DNA of 7,714 bases, taken from positions 1 through 7,714 of the forward strand of contig JAISZQ010000133.1 of assembly GCA_031269165.1 (NCBI GenBank), given 5' to 3'. This document shows, piece after piece, positions 1 to 6,553 of this stretch. Under the pieces are notes generated by a model. It had not been told where the DNA came from. It saw only the letters and a program-made list of their open reading frames with translations, and ran no database searches. This stretch comes from Spirochaetaceae bacterium. GTDB lineage: Bacteria; Spirochaetota; Spirochaetia; Treponematales; Breznakiellaceae. Every line of letters begins with the position of its first letter. Positions within the stretch are counted from its first letter, which is position 1. Both the position numbers and the translations under genes were made by a program.

Positions 1-130
1 GCAGCTCCCGGCTGACGCTTGACGGGCTGCGTCCCAGCACCGCCGCTATCGCCCTCACACCGTCCCCCCGCATCCACATGATTTGCAGACAAAGACGCTC
101 CGGTTCGCTAAAATGATGATATGATCGCAT
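1..130 (-). CDS. IS30-family transposase, N-terminal fragment (cut by window edge)
   Basis: The 43 visible codons start MRSYHHFSEPERLCL and contain a helix-turn-helix read as IRAIAAVLGRSPSSVSREL-like (here VRAIAAVLGRSPSSVSREL). This is the characteristic IS30-family opening: YxHLxxxER, a hydrophobic stretch, then an HTH ending in SREL. The HTH binds the element's inverted repeats; the DDE catalytic core would lie left of the window. The start codon (128-130) is chosen because a strong Shine-Dalgarno GGAGGG (136-141) sits 5 nt upstream. No frameshift is visible. Family recognition is from motif memory, and whether the gene is intact cannot be seen. Confidence 0.82.
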   Translation of the reverse strand, partial: MRSYHHFSEPERLCLQIMWMRGDGVRAIAAVLGRSPSSVSREL

Positions 131-161
131 GATTTCCCTCCGTGTTTTGGTTCTCAACCTT

Positions 162-190
162 ATTCTACACGCTGGTTCTCTTGCGGTCTA
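162..190 (-). promoter_or_regulatory. Possible promoter of the IS30-family transposase
   Basis: On the minus strand a -35-like TAGACC (185-190) and a -10-like TAGAAT (162-167) are separated by exactly 17 nt and lie about 32 nt upstream of the start codon at 130. The -10 box has one mismatch to consensus and the -35 box two, so this is plausible but weak. The direct repeat of CAACAG just upstream (around 200-220) may belong to the element's end. Confidence 0.35.
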
Positions 191-224
191 TTTCCTTCCC
201 AACTGTTGCACTTGCTGTTGTATT

Positions 225-345
225 TTACCCAGCCCCCCGCAACGCCCCCGTATCTCGGCGGGATCAAGGTGTGGAGTTTCGGAAAGCGAGCCCGCCCGCA
301 ACACCCGAAGCAAACCCGTAGGGTTTGCGTCCGCAACACCCCCGG
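225..345. repeat. Palindrome-rich dispersed repeat block
   Basis: This stretch has three occurrences of a CGCAAC(G/A)CCC motif (near 239, 289 and 331) and a perfect hairpin at 310-328: arms GCAAACCC and GGGTTTGC around the spacer GTA. The same arrangement, GAAGCA then a stem around GTA and then a C-rich flank, occurs at 6689-6715 with a different stem. The terminal motif also resembles CGTAACGCCCCC at the ends of the copies at 4293-4416 and 6554-6773. It is therefore read as a diverged member of the same repeat population. No coding function is supported. Confidence 0.6.
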
Positions 346-366
346 CACTTTGGTGTTTGGTGTTAT

Positions 367-561
367 AAAGTACTGTTCAGGCAACGGAGCCGTATAGAGA
401 CTGTGTGGGGTGTTCTGAAAGAGTGGTTTCTGCTCGTGTACCACTGGGCCCGGGGAATGACCGGATTATTCCGGCATTATTTTTACAGCATTGCCAGTTT
501 CCTGCTCCGTCCGTTCTTAGAATCTCCAGCTCTTCTTTTGGATATGCCGGTGAATCCTTAA
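367..561 (+). pseudogene. C-terminal relic of a DDE transposase
   Basis: The plus-strand frame reads KVLFRQRSRIETVWGVLK, then VYHWARGMTGLFRHYFYS and a hydrophobic tail, ending at a stop at 559-561. An RxxIE motif followed by six residues and Lys (Glu codon 397-399, Lys codon 418-420) matches the E(6)K signature at the C-terminal end of IS4/IS5/IS982-type DDE transposases. No upstream catalytic domain exists: the open frame upstream is repeat DNA (225-345). This suggests truncation by or next to the repeat block. The exact IS family is not identified. The minus strand here also carries a 78-codon open frame with no recognisable features. Confidence 0.5.
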
Positions 562-635
562 AACTCGACATTCGGCCTGTTATCTGGTAAGCCTCAGATA
601 GAAGCGGAATCACCGCCCGCGTTCCCCCTGTTTAC

Positions 636-2624
636 TCAATATGTCTTGACGGTCAGCGCGATCTTATTGTTGATATTAATCTCGCTATTTTCAGCAAAGG
701 CCGACTCGGTCCAGCCTCCGCCCCGGAAGCCGTTGCCCCAGTTGGCAGTGTAACTGCTTGTCTCGTTGTAGGTTCCGGGTATGCCGTTCCACGCTTCCGC
801 GCCGGAAGGAACCTTGACGGTAACGGTTTTAGCGGAGACATCGTTGAATATCCCCGCCCCCAGCGTGGGAACCGTGCTGCCCAGGGTCACGGTGAGGGTC
901 TTGCCGCCGGTGCTGTCGAAGGCGCCCGCACCGATGGTTTCCGCCGCCGGGAGGTTCACCGTGGCCAGTTGGGTGCAACCGAAGAAGGCCCTCCAGCCGA
1001 TGGTCGTTACCGTGTTCAATTCCGTGTCCAATGTTACCGTGCTGGCAGCACTGGGGCACGCAATCAAGGTAGTGCCGGTTTTATTCAGCAACATACCGTT
1101 TTCGCTCTTATAGTTGGGATTGTCAGCAGCGACCTCTATGGTGGTCAAATTGGTGCAACCGACAAAGGGGTTGACGCCGATTTCTATCAAAGTGGTCGGG
1201 AGGCTCACCGTGGCCAGTTGGGTGCAATAGTCGAAGGCGCCCGCGCCGATGGTTTCCGCCGCCGGGAGGCTCACCGTGGCCAGTTGGGTGCAATGGCGGA
1301 AGGCCTCCTCGCCGATGGTTGTCGCCGCCGGGAAGTTCACCGTGGCCAGTTGGGTGCACCCGAGAAAGGCGGAACCGCCGATGGTTGTCGCCGTCGGGAA
1401 GCTCACCGTGGCCAGTTGGGTGCAACCCGCGAAGGCGTAATCGCCGATGGTTTCCGCCACCGGGAGGTTCACCGTGGCCAGTTGGATGCAACCGGAGAAG
1501 GTGTAATCGCCGATGGTTTCCGCCGCCGGGAGGTTCACCGTGGCCAGTCGGATGCAACCGGAGAAGGCGGAATCGCCGATGGTTGTCGCCACCGGGAGGT
1601 TCACCGTGGCCAGTTGGGCGCAATCGTGGAAGGCGGAATAGTCCACCGTTACTATGTTGTTCCCGCTGACACGGGTCAGGTTGGTAAAGTCCCTGAAGGC
1701 TGGGCCACCGTTGGACTTGATGCTTGTCGCCGCATCGGGCAGGACCAGGGAGACGACCTTGTCTACGGTGGTATCGTTCACGGGGTCAAACTCCGTGTCG
1801 CTCGTGCAGGCCGACAGGTCAAGAGCGACGTACTTGTCCCCGCTCTGTATCGCGCTTAACAGGGCCGTCCAGTCTTCTGAGAGGTCAAGGATCACCGGCA
1901 AGGGGATGGGGGCACCGATCGTGCCGCCGGAGAGATAGGCCGTAACTGCGTCAACGCTGGAGAGGGGGATAATTACCCTGACGCTTGCCTCGCCGCTCTT
2001 GTTCGGGGGTGTCGCGCCGTCCACGGCCTTCACCGTGAAGGTATAGTCGGTCCCGCCGATAAGGCTTGAGATGGTCTTGGTCTGCGTCCCTTTGGTAACG
2101 GGCAGCGTGATAGCCCAGTCGGTCCACGTCCACGTTATCTCGATGTGGTCAAGATCCGCGTCCGCCAGGTTGGTCCATTTGAGCGTTACCTGCCCGTCGC
2201 CGGGGGTTGCGGTAAGGTTGGTCACGCCGGCCCGTAGCACCGGCCCCGCCGCCGCGCTCGTCTGGGTCCCTGAATACCCCGCCAGGCCGACCACGACGCG
2301 GATATACTTTCCCACGTCCCCGGCAACCGGCGTATAACTCGCCTCGGTTGCGCCATCTATGTTGGTAAAATTGCCGCCCGCCGTCCCGCCGCGCTGCCAC
2401 TGGTAGGTGAACGCGCCCGTTCCGTAAAGCCCGCCGGTGTCTGCGGTGATGGCAAGCCCCACCTGGGGCGTTCCGTCTTCGCTCCTGGCAGACACCGGCC
2501 CGATCAAGGCCGGATACCCGTCGCCGACGTCGCCGCTCGGATTTTCACACGCCGCAAACACCATCGCTAGCACTGCAAGTACCGCCAGTGCCGTCAAACG
2601 AAACCGATAAGCCGTCTTTTTCAT
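636..2624 (-). CDS. BspA-type leucine-rich-repeat surface lipoprotein
   Basis: A 662-residue secreted lipoprotein. Residues 1-25 are a signal peptide (MKKTAYRFR, hydrophobic core, lipobox VFAAC), with lipidation expected at Cys26. Residues about 37-130 look like a bacterial Ig-like domain (YQWQR core, YTPVAGDVGKYIRV end). Residues about 133-220 look like fibronectin type III (NLTATPGDGQVTLKW, YTFTVKAVD). Residues about 325-490 and 535-575 are LRR_5/BspA repeats of the form CTQLATVNLPAAETIGAGAF, spaced exactly 22 residues apart. The C-terminal cap has VTVKVPSGAEAWNGIPGTYN and an aromatic tail. Related BspA proteins are surface adhesins; binding specificity cannot be inferred. The start is supported by AGAGG 9 nt upstream. 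Only 24 bp separate it from the IS5 relic upstream, and no convincing promoter or terminator was seen. Confidence 0.9.
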   Translation of the reverse strand: MKKTAYRFRLTALAVLAVLAMVFAACENPSGDVGDGYPALIGPVSARSEDGTPQVGLAITADTGGLYGTGAFTYQWQRGGTAGGNFTNIDGATEASYTPVAGDVGKYIRVVVGLAGYSGTQTSAAAGPVLRAGVTNLTATPGDGQVTLKWTNLADADLDHIEITWTWTDWAITLPVTKGTQTKTISSLIGGTDYTFTVKAVDGATPPNKSGEASVRVIIPLSSVDAVTAYLSGGTIGAPIPLPVILDLSEDWTALLSAIQSGDKYVALDLSACTSDTEFDPVNDTTVDKVVSLVLPDAATSIKSNGGPAFRDFTNLTRVSGNNIVTVDYSAFHDCAQLATVNLPVATTIGDSAFSGCIRLATVNLPAAETIGDYTFSGCIQLATVNLPVAETIGDYAFAGCTQLATVSFPTATTIGGSAFLGCTQLATVNFPAATTIGEEAFRHCTQLATVSLPAAETIGAGAFDYCTQLATVSLPTTLIEIGVNPFVGCTNLTTIEVAADNPNYKSENGMLLNKTGTTLIACPSAASTVTLDTELNTVTTIGWRAFFGCTQLATVNLPAAETIGAGAFDSTGGKTLTVTLGSTVPTLGAGIFNDVSAKTVTVKVPSGAEAWNGIPGTYNETSSYTANWGNGFRGGGWTESAFAENSEININNKIALTVKTY
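1224..1622 (-). repeat. Tandem 66-bp repeats encoding the 22-residue LRR units
   Basis: Six successive 66-bp units (Cys335 to Cys467 of the BspA-like protein) are nearly identical in DNA. Each contains a version of TTCACCGTGGCCAGTTGG on the plus strand. Variation is concentrated at a few codons, for example the residues after AETIG and before the Cys. Nucleotide-level homogeneity suggests recent duplication or gene conversion, and unit number may vary between strains. Further, more diverged units continue on both sides (about 915-1022 and 1161-1223). Confidence 0.88.
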
Positions 2625-2648
2625 ACCATTTTTCCTCTTAGGGCCAGT

Positions 2649-2954
2649 TCAAAATCTTCTCGGCAACAGGGATGCAAACGCAAGAACCGTCATTTGCAGC
2701 GTGTTGTGGGGCTTGCGCTCGCCGTTTTTCCAAAGGCGCCCGTTTTTTTCCAGCCACGCAAAGTTGCGCGGGGCAATCCACCGTTGGGGCAATACGGCAA
2801 ACGGATGCGGCCCGCCGCTTGCGCGCTAGAGATCCGCCAGCTTCCGCAACGCCCGGTCGAGCACCGACGCTTCGCCGTTTGGCCCCTCCGCACTCCATAT
2901 CTGGTAATGATAGTACACAAGATTCCACTTGGGAAAATCGTGCGGCAGCCCGCG
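2649..2954 (-). pseudogene. Internally deleted IS5-family transposase
   Basis: One reading frame contains both ends of an IS5-type transposase. The N-terminal part reads LPHDFPKWNLVYYHYQIWS then VLDRALRKLADL, like the DUF4096-type domain. The C-terminal part reads VLPQRWIAPRNFAWLEKNGR and ends in LAFASLLPRRF and a TGA at 2649-2651. They are joined by an in-frame TAG (2826-2828). The middle, which in the family holds the two catalytic aspartates (roughly 130-150 residues), is missing. The usual catalytic Glu of the RWxxER motif is Pro here. The left edge abuts the repeat cluster at 2953. The relic is inactive and now forms the upstream region of the BspA-like gene. Confidence 0.8.
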
Positions 2955-3178
2955 CCCCTTTGGGGCGAATGGAAAATGGAGAATTGAAAAGGGAAAATGC
3001 ATGGACATGGAGGCTGCTCGCACCCTTCCGATCATTTTCCATTCTCCATTTGTCATTTTCAATTCCCCGCGCATTGCGCGGGGCAGGGGCGAATGTCGAA
3101 TGGAGAATGGGAAATTGAAAATGCATGGGGCATGGAGGCTGCTCGCGCCCCTCCTATCATTATCCATTTTCCACCTCA
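2953..3178. repeat. Repeat cluster of the ATGGAGAATTGAAAA type with hairpins
   Basis: Two tandem diverged units share AAAATGCATGG, CATGGAGGCTGCTCGC and a following ATCATT-TCCATT stretch (first unit about 2953-3083, second 3084-3178). Within the first, AATGGAGAATTGAAAA-like sequence reappears inverted as TTTTCAATTC and TTCTCCATT, giving a long imperfect foldback. Two perfect 3-nt-loop hairpins lie at 2953-2967 (CGCCCC/GGGGCG around TTT) and 3065-3083 (CCCCGCGC/GCGCGGGG around ATT). Similar AATGGAGAATTGAAAA minisatellites occur between genes in many bacteria. Open frames across it on both strands are low-complexity and are not called as genes. Confidence 0.75.
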
Positions 3179-3212
3179 CACACGCGGGCGCTCATTTCTT
3201 CTTAAGGCTTCC

Positions 3213-4436
3213 CTACAACAGCGAATCGAGGCTGGCCGCGAATGCTTGGGCGAAGCCGCCTTCCGTGACGGCGGTTTCCGCTGTCCGCAAGGCCCGCTGA
3301 CGCGCGTCCGCTTCGCTGATATGGCCTTCGCGACCGGTTTCGGACCAGGCGAAAACGTCTTTTCCGGCGCGGTCCCGCAACGCTGTCTGAAACGTATAGC
3401 GAACGTATTGGTAGCCCCGGTTGTTCGGGAGGTCGATGCTTTCCGCCGTGTATTCGGTCGCGAGGGTGTACTCGCCGTCCGGGCCTCTGCGAAAACCCTG
3501 CTGGGTGAGAAAGGCCGTGAGCGCGTTTGCGAGGCGGCCGCTTTCGTCGCCGTGGACCTGCACGTCAACCACGATGGAACGGGCGATGGTCAGCGCTTCG
3601 GCGCGAAGGGCGTCGGTGTTGCCGTAACGTACCCCGCGCCGGGCCGCGTCTGAGTCGAGGATGGCGAGTTTGGATTGCAGGTCGTCGGTTACTTGGGCGA
3701 CGACGACGGCGAAGCGAAGATCGGCATAGGCGTCAAGCGTTCCGGGGTGCTGTTCCGCATCGGCGCGGAGGTCGGCGATGATCCGCTCGTTTTCCCGCAC
3801 GGTCTTCTCGTAGAAGGCGGCGCATTCGGCGCGGTTCATGCGGGCATTGGCCCACCAGATTCCGTCGTGATCTTGGGCAGATTCGGTGACGACCCCGACC
3901 AGCCCGGACACGAAGGCGGTTGTCGTTACGTTTTGCGCGAATTCGTGCGATTCGTTGATCTCGTTCATCGAGGCGATCTTTTTCTTCTTCGCGCTGGTGA
4001 CGGTCTGGGCGTATTCCCTGTAGGCGTTGGTTACGCCCAACACGTCGGTACGGAAGATGCGGGCGAGCGCGTCTACCGCCGCAGACTCGGCGTTCTGGCG
4101 GCTTCCGGCCTGTTCGATCACGGCAAGCCACTCACGGTCGGGATAGACGGCCTTGAGGTCGAATACCCAGCGAGGTGTTCCGTCCTTTGGCGTCCCGCCT
4201 TTTTGTGTCCCCGTTGTCGTTGCGCAGGAGGAGAACATTGCCGCCATGAAAACAATTAAAACGATGGCTACGTTTTTGCTGCCGGAAAAGCCGGGGGGCG
4301 TTACGGGGGGCGGAGCCCCCCGTAGAGGGGGGTGCCGGAAGACGGCGCAAAACGGCAAGCCCGGTACCGGACGTGCTGTTTTGTGTTGGCTGGAGGCAGG
4401 GGGGAGACTTCCCCCCACCTTATTCACTGTAAGCAT
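3213..4436 (-). CDS. LPP20-family lipoprotein with repeat-derived N-terminus
   Basis: Third gene of the lipoprotein operon. The mature protein starts at Cys71 of the 407-residue frame, after a hydrophobic segment KNVAIVLIVFMAAMFSSC. Residues about 88-210 fit the LPP20 domain (PRWVFDLKAVYPDREWLAVI, then AVDALARIF). The C-terminal half (EYTAESIDL, YTFQTALRDRAGKDVFAW) is typical of larger LPP20 relatives. Function is unproven; the family is envelope-associated. No ATG, GTG or TTG lies between the end of the inserted repeat (4293) and Lys54 of the signal, and Met64 is too close to the lipobox. The start is therefore placed at ATG 4434-4436, overlapping the upstream gene by 13 bp, with GGTGGA 6 nt upstream. 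Residues about 8-48 are translated repeat. GTG at 4418 is an alternative start. Confidence 0.75.
   Translation of the reverse strand: MLTVNKVGGSLPPASSQHKTARPVPGLPFCAVFRHPPLRGAPPPVTPPGFSGSKNVAIVLIVFMAAMFSSCATTTGTQKGGTPKDGTPRWVFDLKAVYPDREWLAVIEQAGSRQNAESAAVDALARIFRTDVLGVTNAYREYAQTVTSAKKKKIASMNEINESHEFAQNVTTTAFVSGLVGVVTESAQDHDGIWWANARMNRAECAAFYEKTVRENERIIADLRADAEQHPGTLDAYADLRFAVVVAQVTDDLQSKLAILDSDAARRGVRYGNTDALRAEALTIARSIVVDVQVHGDESGRLANALTAFLTQQGFRRGPDGEYTLATEYTAESIDLPNNRGYQYVRYTFQTALRDRAGKDVFAWSETGREGHISEADARQRALRTAETAVTEGGFAQAFAASLDSLL
4293..4416 (-). repeat. Hairpin repeat inserted in frame at the LPP20 gene start
   Basis: Read on the minus strand, this copy begins GGGGGGAAGTCTCCCCCC, continues with CTCCAG, then CCCCCTCTACGGGG, and ends CGTAACGCCCCCC. 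The plus-strand copy at 6554-6773 has the same ordered blocks: GGGGGAAGTCTCCCCC, CTCCAG, CCCCCTCTACGGGG and CGTAACGCCCCC. A perfect hairpin lies at 4303-4323 (9-bp arms ACGGGGGGC/GCCCCCCGT around GGA). The element occupies the space between the COG3014-like stop (4424) and the LPP20 signal peptide and has no stop codon in that frame. Confidence 0.8.
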
Positions 4437-5788
4437 ACGGCTTCCACCAGATTGAGGCGGTTTTCCCGCAGGTTGACGGTTTTCGGGACGGTCATGATGA
4501 TGTTGCCGCCCGCATAGAAGTTGAGGGTGACGGTGTGCTCGCCGGGGGGAAGGTTGACCCCGCCGACAAAGGCGTAACGGGGAAAGTAGCGCGCGCTGCG
4601 GGTGTCGGCGGATTCGGTGCCTTCGGTGAAGAGCCTCCCCGCGAGTCCCGTGAGCAGTCCCCAGCCGACATCGTTCTCCTCGGTGACCGCCGCTTGGGCA
4701 ATCGCCGCAGTCGCGGTTTTCACAATGGTACGCACGACGGTTTTCACATAGATGAGCGTGCGCCGGGCCTTGAAGGTCTCCTCCATCACCTTACCCATGT
4801 CCTCGACTAGTTCAAGCGTGAGCCGTTCCGTGCCGTCGATGACCGCCTCGACATGAACCGCCTGTGTGGGCCTGAAACTCATCACCGGCAACGCGATTTT
4901 CGTTGTGTTGTTGGGGAAGGGAAACGGTAGCGGGATATAGAGAACTTCTTCCTCTTTGAGGGGCGAAAGACCGGTAAACGCGAGGAGGTTGAGCCGCGCC
5001 TCCCCTTTCGGGGTCTGGTATTCGTCCTGCACCGACGAAGGCAGGGGGTTGTCGTAGACCTGCGGGGCGAGGCGGTAGGCTTCGGCGAGCGCGTCAAGGT
5101 CGATGCGGGCATCGTCGCTGTGGCCGGTGCCGCGCCAGAACAGGGCCGCAAGGTACCGTGCGAGGGCGGAGTCGGTAAACGTAAACTTTTCTTCGTCCGC
5201 GCCGGAATAGCCGCCGTTCTCGTCGGCGTACTGTTTGGCCTTGTCGATGCTCGCCGCATACTTCACGGTCAGCGCTTGCAACTTCTCGTTGATCTTCCGC
5301 ACCTCGACGAGCGCTTCCTCGACATCGCCCCGGTTGTAGTAGTTCAGCGCGTTAAACACGTTGAGATAGATGTCCTCGTAGTCCTCGCCCGCATATTCGC
5401 GGGTGTTGTCGTTGAGGACAAACGTCCCGATCTCCTGCGTAACGCTCTTGGTGTACGCCTCCGTGATGAGCCGTTCCGCCTCTTCCAGCCCGGTAGCGGA
5501 CGCTTCGTAGTTCTCCGCATAATGGTCGAGCATCCCCTTGTCGAGGAAGAGCATCACCGCGTTTTTGGCAGGATAGAGGGGCTTGTGCGACTCTTGCGCC
5601 TGGGCAATCGCCGCCGCGCCTTCCGCATAGGCCCCCGCCTCGACATGGCTATCGACCGACTGGTAAGCATCGGACCGGGTCGCGCATGAGGCAAGAAAGA
5701 GGAGCACCAACGCCCCGGCAAGCCACAAGGCAAACCGGGATGCGGGACGGAAAGCGGAGCGCGGCAAACGGGACAATCCAAAATTCAT
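4424..5788 (-). CDS. COG3014-like outer-membrane lipoprotein
   Basis: A 454-residue lipoprotein. Residues 1-34 are a long signal peptide with basic N-region (RLPRSAFRPASR), hydrophobic core and lipobox FLASC (Cys35). Residues about 41-260 are helical and TPR-like (AYAEGAAAIAQAQE, LNALNYYNRGD-type segments: VFNALNYYNRGDVEEALVEV). The C-terminal part holds the family hallmark ADTRSARYFPR followed by VNLPPGEHTVTLNF, a beta-rich end. The family has no proven biochemical role but commonly sits beside LpoB/CsgG-like genes. The gene starts 9 bp after the LpoB-like stop with no obvious Shine-Dalgarno, suggesting translational coupling. It overlaps the next gene by 13 bp. The full frame is intact. A start at an internal Met would lose the signal peptide, so Met1 is kept. 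Confidence 0.85.
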   Translation of the reverse strand: MNFGLSRLPRSAFRPASRFALWLAGALVLLFLASCATRSDAYQSVDSHVEAGAYAEGAAAIAQAQESHKPLYPAKNAVMLFLDKGMLDHYAENYEASATGLEEAERLITEAYTKSVTQEIGTFVLNDNTREYAGEDYEDIYLNVFNALNYYNRGDVEEALVEVRKINEKLQALTVKYAASIDKAKQYADENGGYSGADEEKFTFTDSALARYLAALFWRGTGHSDDARIDLDALAEAYRLAPQVYDNPLPSSVQDEYQTPKGEARLNLLAFTGLSPLKEEEVLYIPLPFPFPNNTTKIALPVMSFRPTQAVHVEAVIDGTERLTLELVEDMGKVMEETFKARRTLIYVKTVVRTIVKTATAAIAQAAVTEENDVGWGLLTGLAGRLFTEGTESADTRSARYFPRYAFVGGVNLPPGEHTVTLNFYAGGNIIMTVPKTVNLRENRLNLVEAVCLQ

Positions 5789-5797
5789 GGCTGCGGC

Positions 5798-6403
5798 TTA
5801 GAGCTTGTTTTTGGGCCTTGTTACCAGCTTCTTGATCTCGCTGTTCTCGCCCATCCACATACGGGCATTGGTCGAGATGTTGGTCATCTCCGCATAGACC
5901 CAGTACGTCCGCACCTCTTGGTTCCCCGCCTTGTCGATGACAGTCTTCACCGATCCGGTGAGAAGGAAGTCCGCGCCGATTTCCGCGCCCAGTTTGGCCG
6001 CCGTGGCCTCGCTCGCGTTGAGCTGCTGGTCGGCTCGTTCCGCACGCAGTTCCTCACGGACCGTGCCCCCCGCGACAAAATCGAGGATGCCGCTGTTGAA
6101 GATGGCGGTCTCCATATTCTTCGAGATGACCTCGGTGTCGATGTGCTCGGAACTGTCGTTCTTGAATGTCCCAACCAGAACCGTCGGTATTCCGCCTTTG
6201 TCCTTAATCGCCTGGGTCACCCGCGGCGATTCGATACAATCCTTGATCAGCGACTCGCAGACAATCCGCACATCGGAATCGTTCCAGTAACCGGAAAGGT
6301 CAATCTGCGTCGCCGCATCAAGGCGCTCAACCTTGGGCACGGACGAACAGGCACTTAATACCACCATAGCCGCAATCGCGGCACACAAAGCAATCTTTTT
6401 CAT
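5798..6403 (-). CDS. LpoB-like penicillin-binding-protein activator lipoprotein
   Basis: A 201-residue lipoprotein, first gene of the operon. The signal peptide MKKIALCAAIAAMVVLSAC gives Cys19. Residues 34-46 are IDLSGYWNDSDVR, a hallmark of LpoB-like proteins. Residues 72-98 (IPTVLVGTFKNDSSEH onward) and 143-157 (GADFLLTGSVKTVID) are the CsgG-like core strands, and 167-194 (YWVYAEMTNISTNARMWMGE) is the C-terminal hallmark. In enterobacteria LpoB spans the periplasm to stimulate PBP1b. Here the linker after the Cys is only about 15 residues, so that reach is doubtful and the partner is unknown. The start is Met at 6401-6403 because AGGAG (6409-6413) lies 5 nt upstream; an in-frame upstream ATG (6433) adds MPALMFIGEN without a ribosome binding site. 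Confidence 0.88.
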   Translation of the reverse strand: MKKIALCAAIAAMVVLSACSSVPKVERLDAATQIDLSGYWNDSDVRIVCESLIKDCIESPRVTQAIKDKGGIPTVLVGTFKNDSSEHIDTEVISKNMETAIFNSGILDFVAGGTVREELRAERADQQLNASEATAAKLGAEIGADFLLTGSVKTVIDKAGNQEVRTYWVYAEMTNISTNARMWMGENSEIKKLVTRPKNKL

Positions 6404-6423
6404 GTTCTCTCCTATAAACATTA

Positions 6424-6443
6424 AAGCGGGCATTTCGCCGCTT
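6424..6443 (-). promoter_or_regulatory. Small hairpin in the lipoprotein operon leader
   Basis: The short leader downstream of the promoter contains 6-bp arms AAGCGG and CCGCTT separated by 8 nt, ending 20 nt before the start codon and about 10 nt before the Shine-Dalgarno. It could mildly affect transcript stability or translation. No riboswitch-like architecture is visible. Confidence 0.3.
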
Positions 6444-6466
6444 CAGTTATATTGCATACAGATACT

Positions 6467-6495
6467 AGTATACCCCATTCCGATAAAGGTGGCAA
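6467..6495 (-). promoter_or_regulatory. Near-consensus sigma-70-type promoter of the lipoprotein operon
   Basis: On the minus strand, TTGCCA (6490-6495) is followed by a 17-nt spacer and TATACT (6467-6472). Each box has one or two mismatches to TTGACA/TATAAT and the spacing is optimal. Transcription would start near 6460, giving a leader of about 57 nt before the LpoB-like start codon. An A-rich stretch (minus strand of about 6531-6542) lies further upstream. No other gene start is nearby, so one promoter probably drives all three lipoprotein genes. Confidence 0.75.
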
Positions 6496-6553
6496 GATGG
6501 GCGGCCTCGATGGAAAAGACAGGGCAACCTCTTCTTTTTTTAAGGTGTTGATA

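Noticed and set aside
1123..1623. Second minus-strand frame through the repeats (RPTGHGEPPGG-type periodic protein)
   Set aside because: A shifted reading of the same repeats, without a ribosome binding site or family resemblance.
969..1859. Long plus-strand open frame of about 296 codons antisense to the BspA-like gene
   Set aside because: It is periodic low-complexity sequence produced by the 66-bp repeats, which lack stops in several frames. There is no start context, and the minus-strand product has a signal peptide and known domains.
2672..3118. Open frames on both strands across the IS5 relic and minisatellite
   Set aside because: The translations are repeats of MENGE-type or FSIHHS-type residues or out-of-frame transposase. 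None continues into a known family.
3675..4259. Plus-strand open frame of 194 codons inside the LPP20-like gene
   Set aside because: It is antisense to a well-supported lipoprotein, has no recognisable motif and is explained by high GC content.
5120..5689. Plus-strand open frame of 189 codons inside the COG3014-like gene
   Set aside because: It is an antisense shadow in GC-rich coding sequence. It lacks a domain, and the minus-strand gene has a lipobox and family hallmarks.
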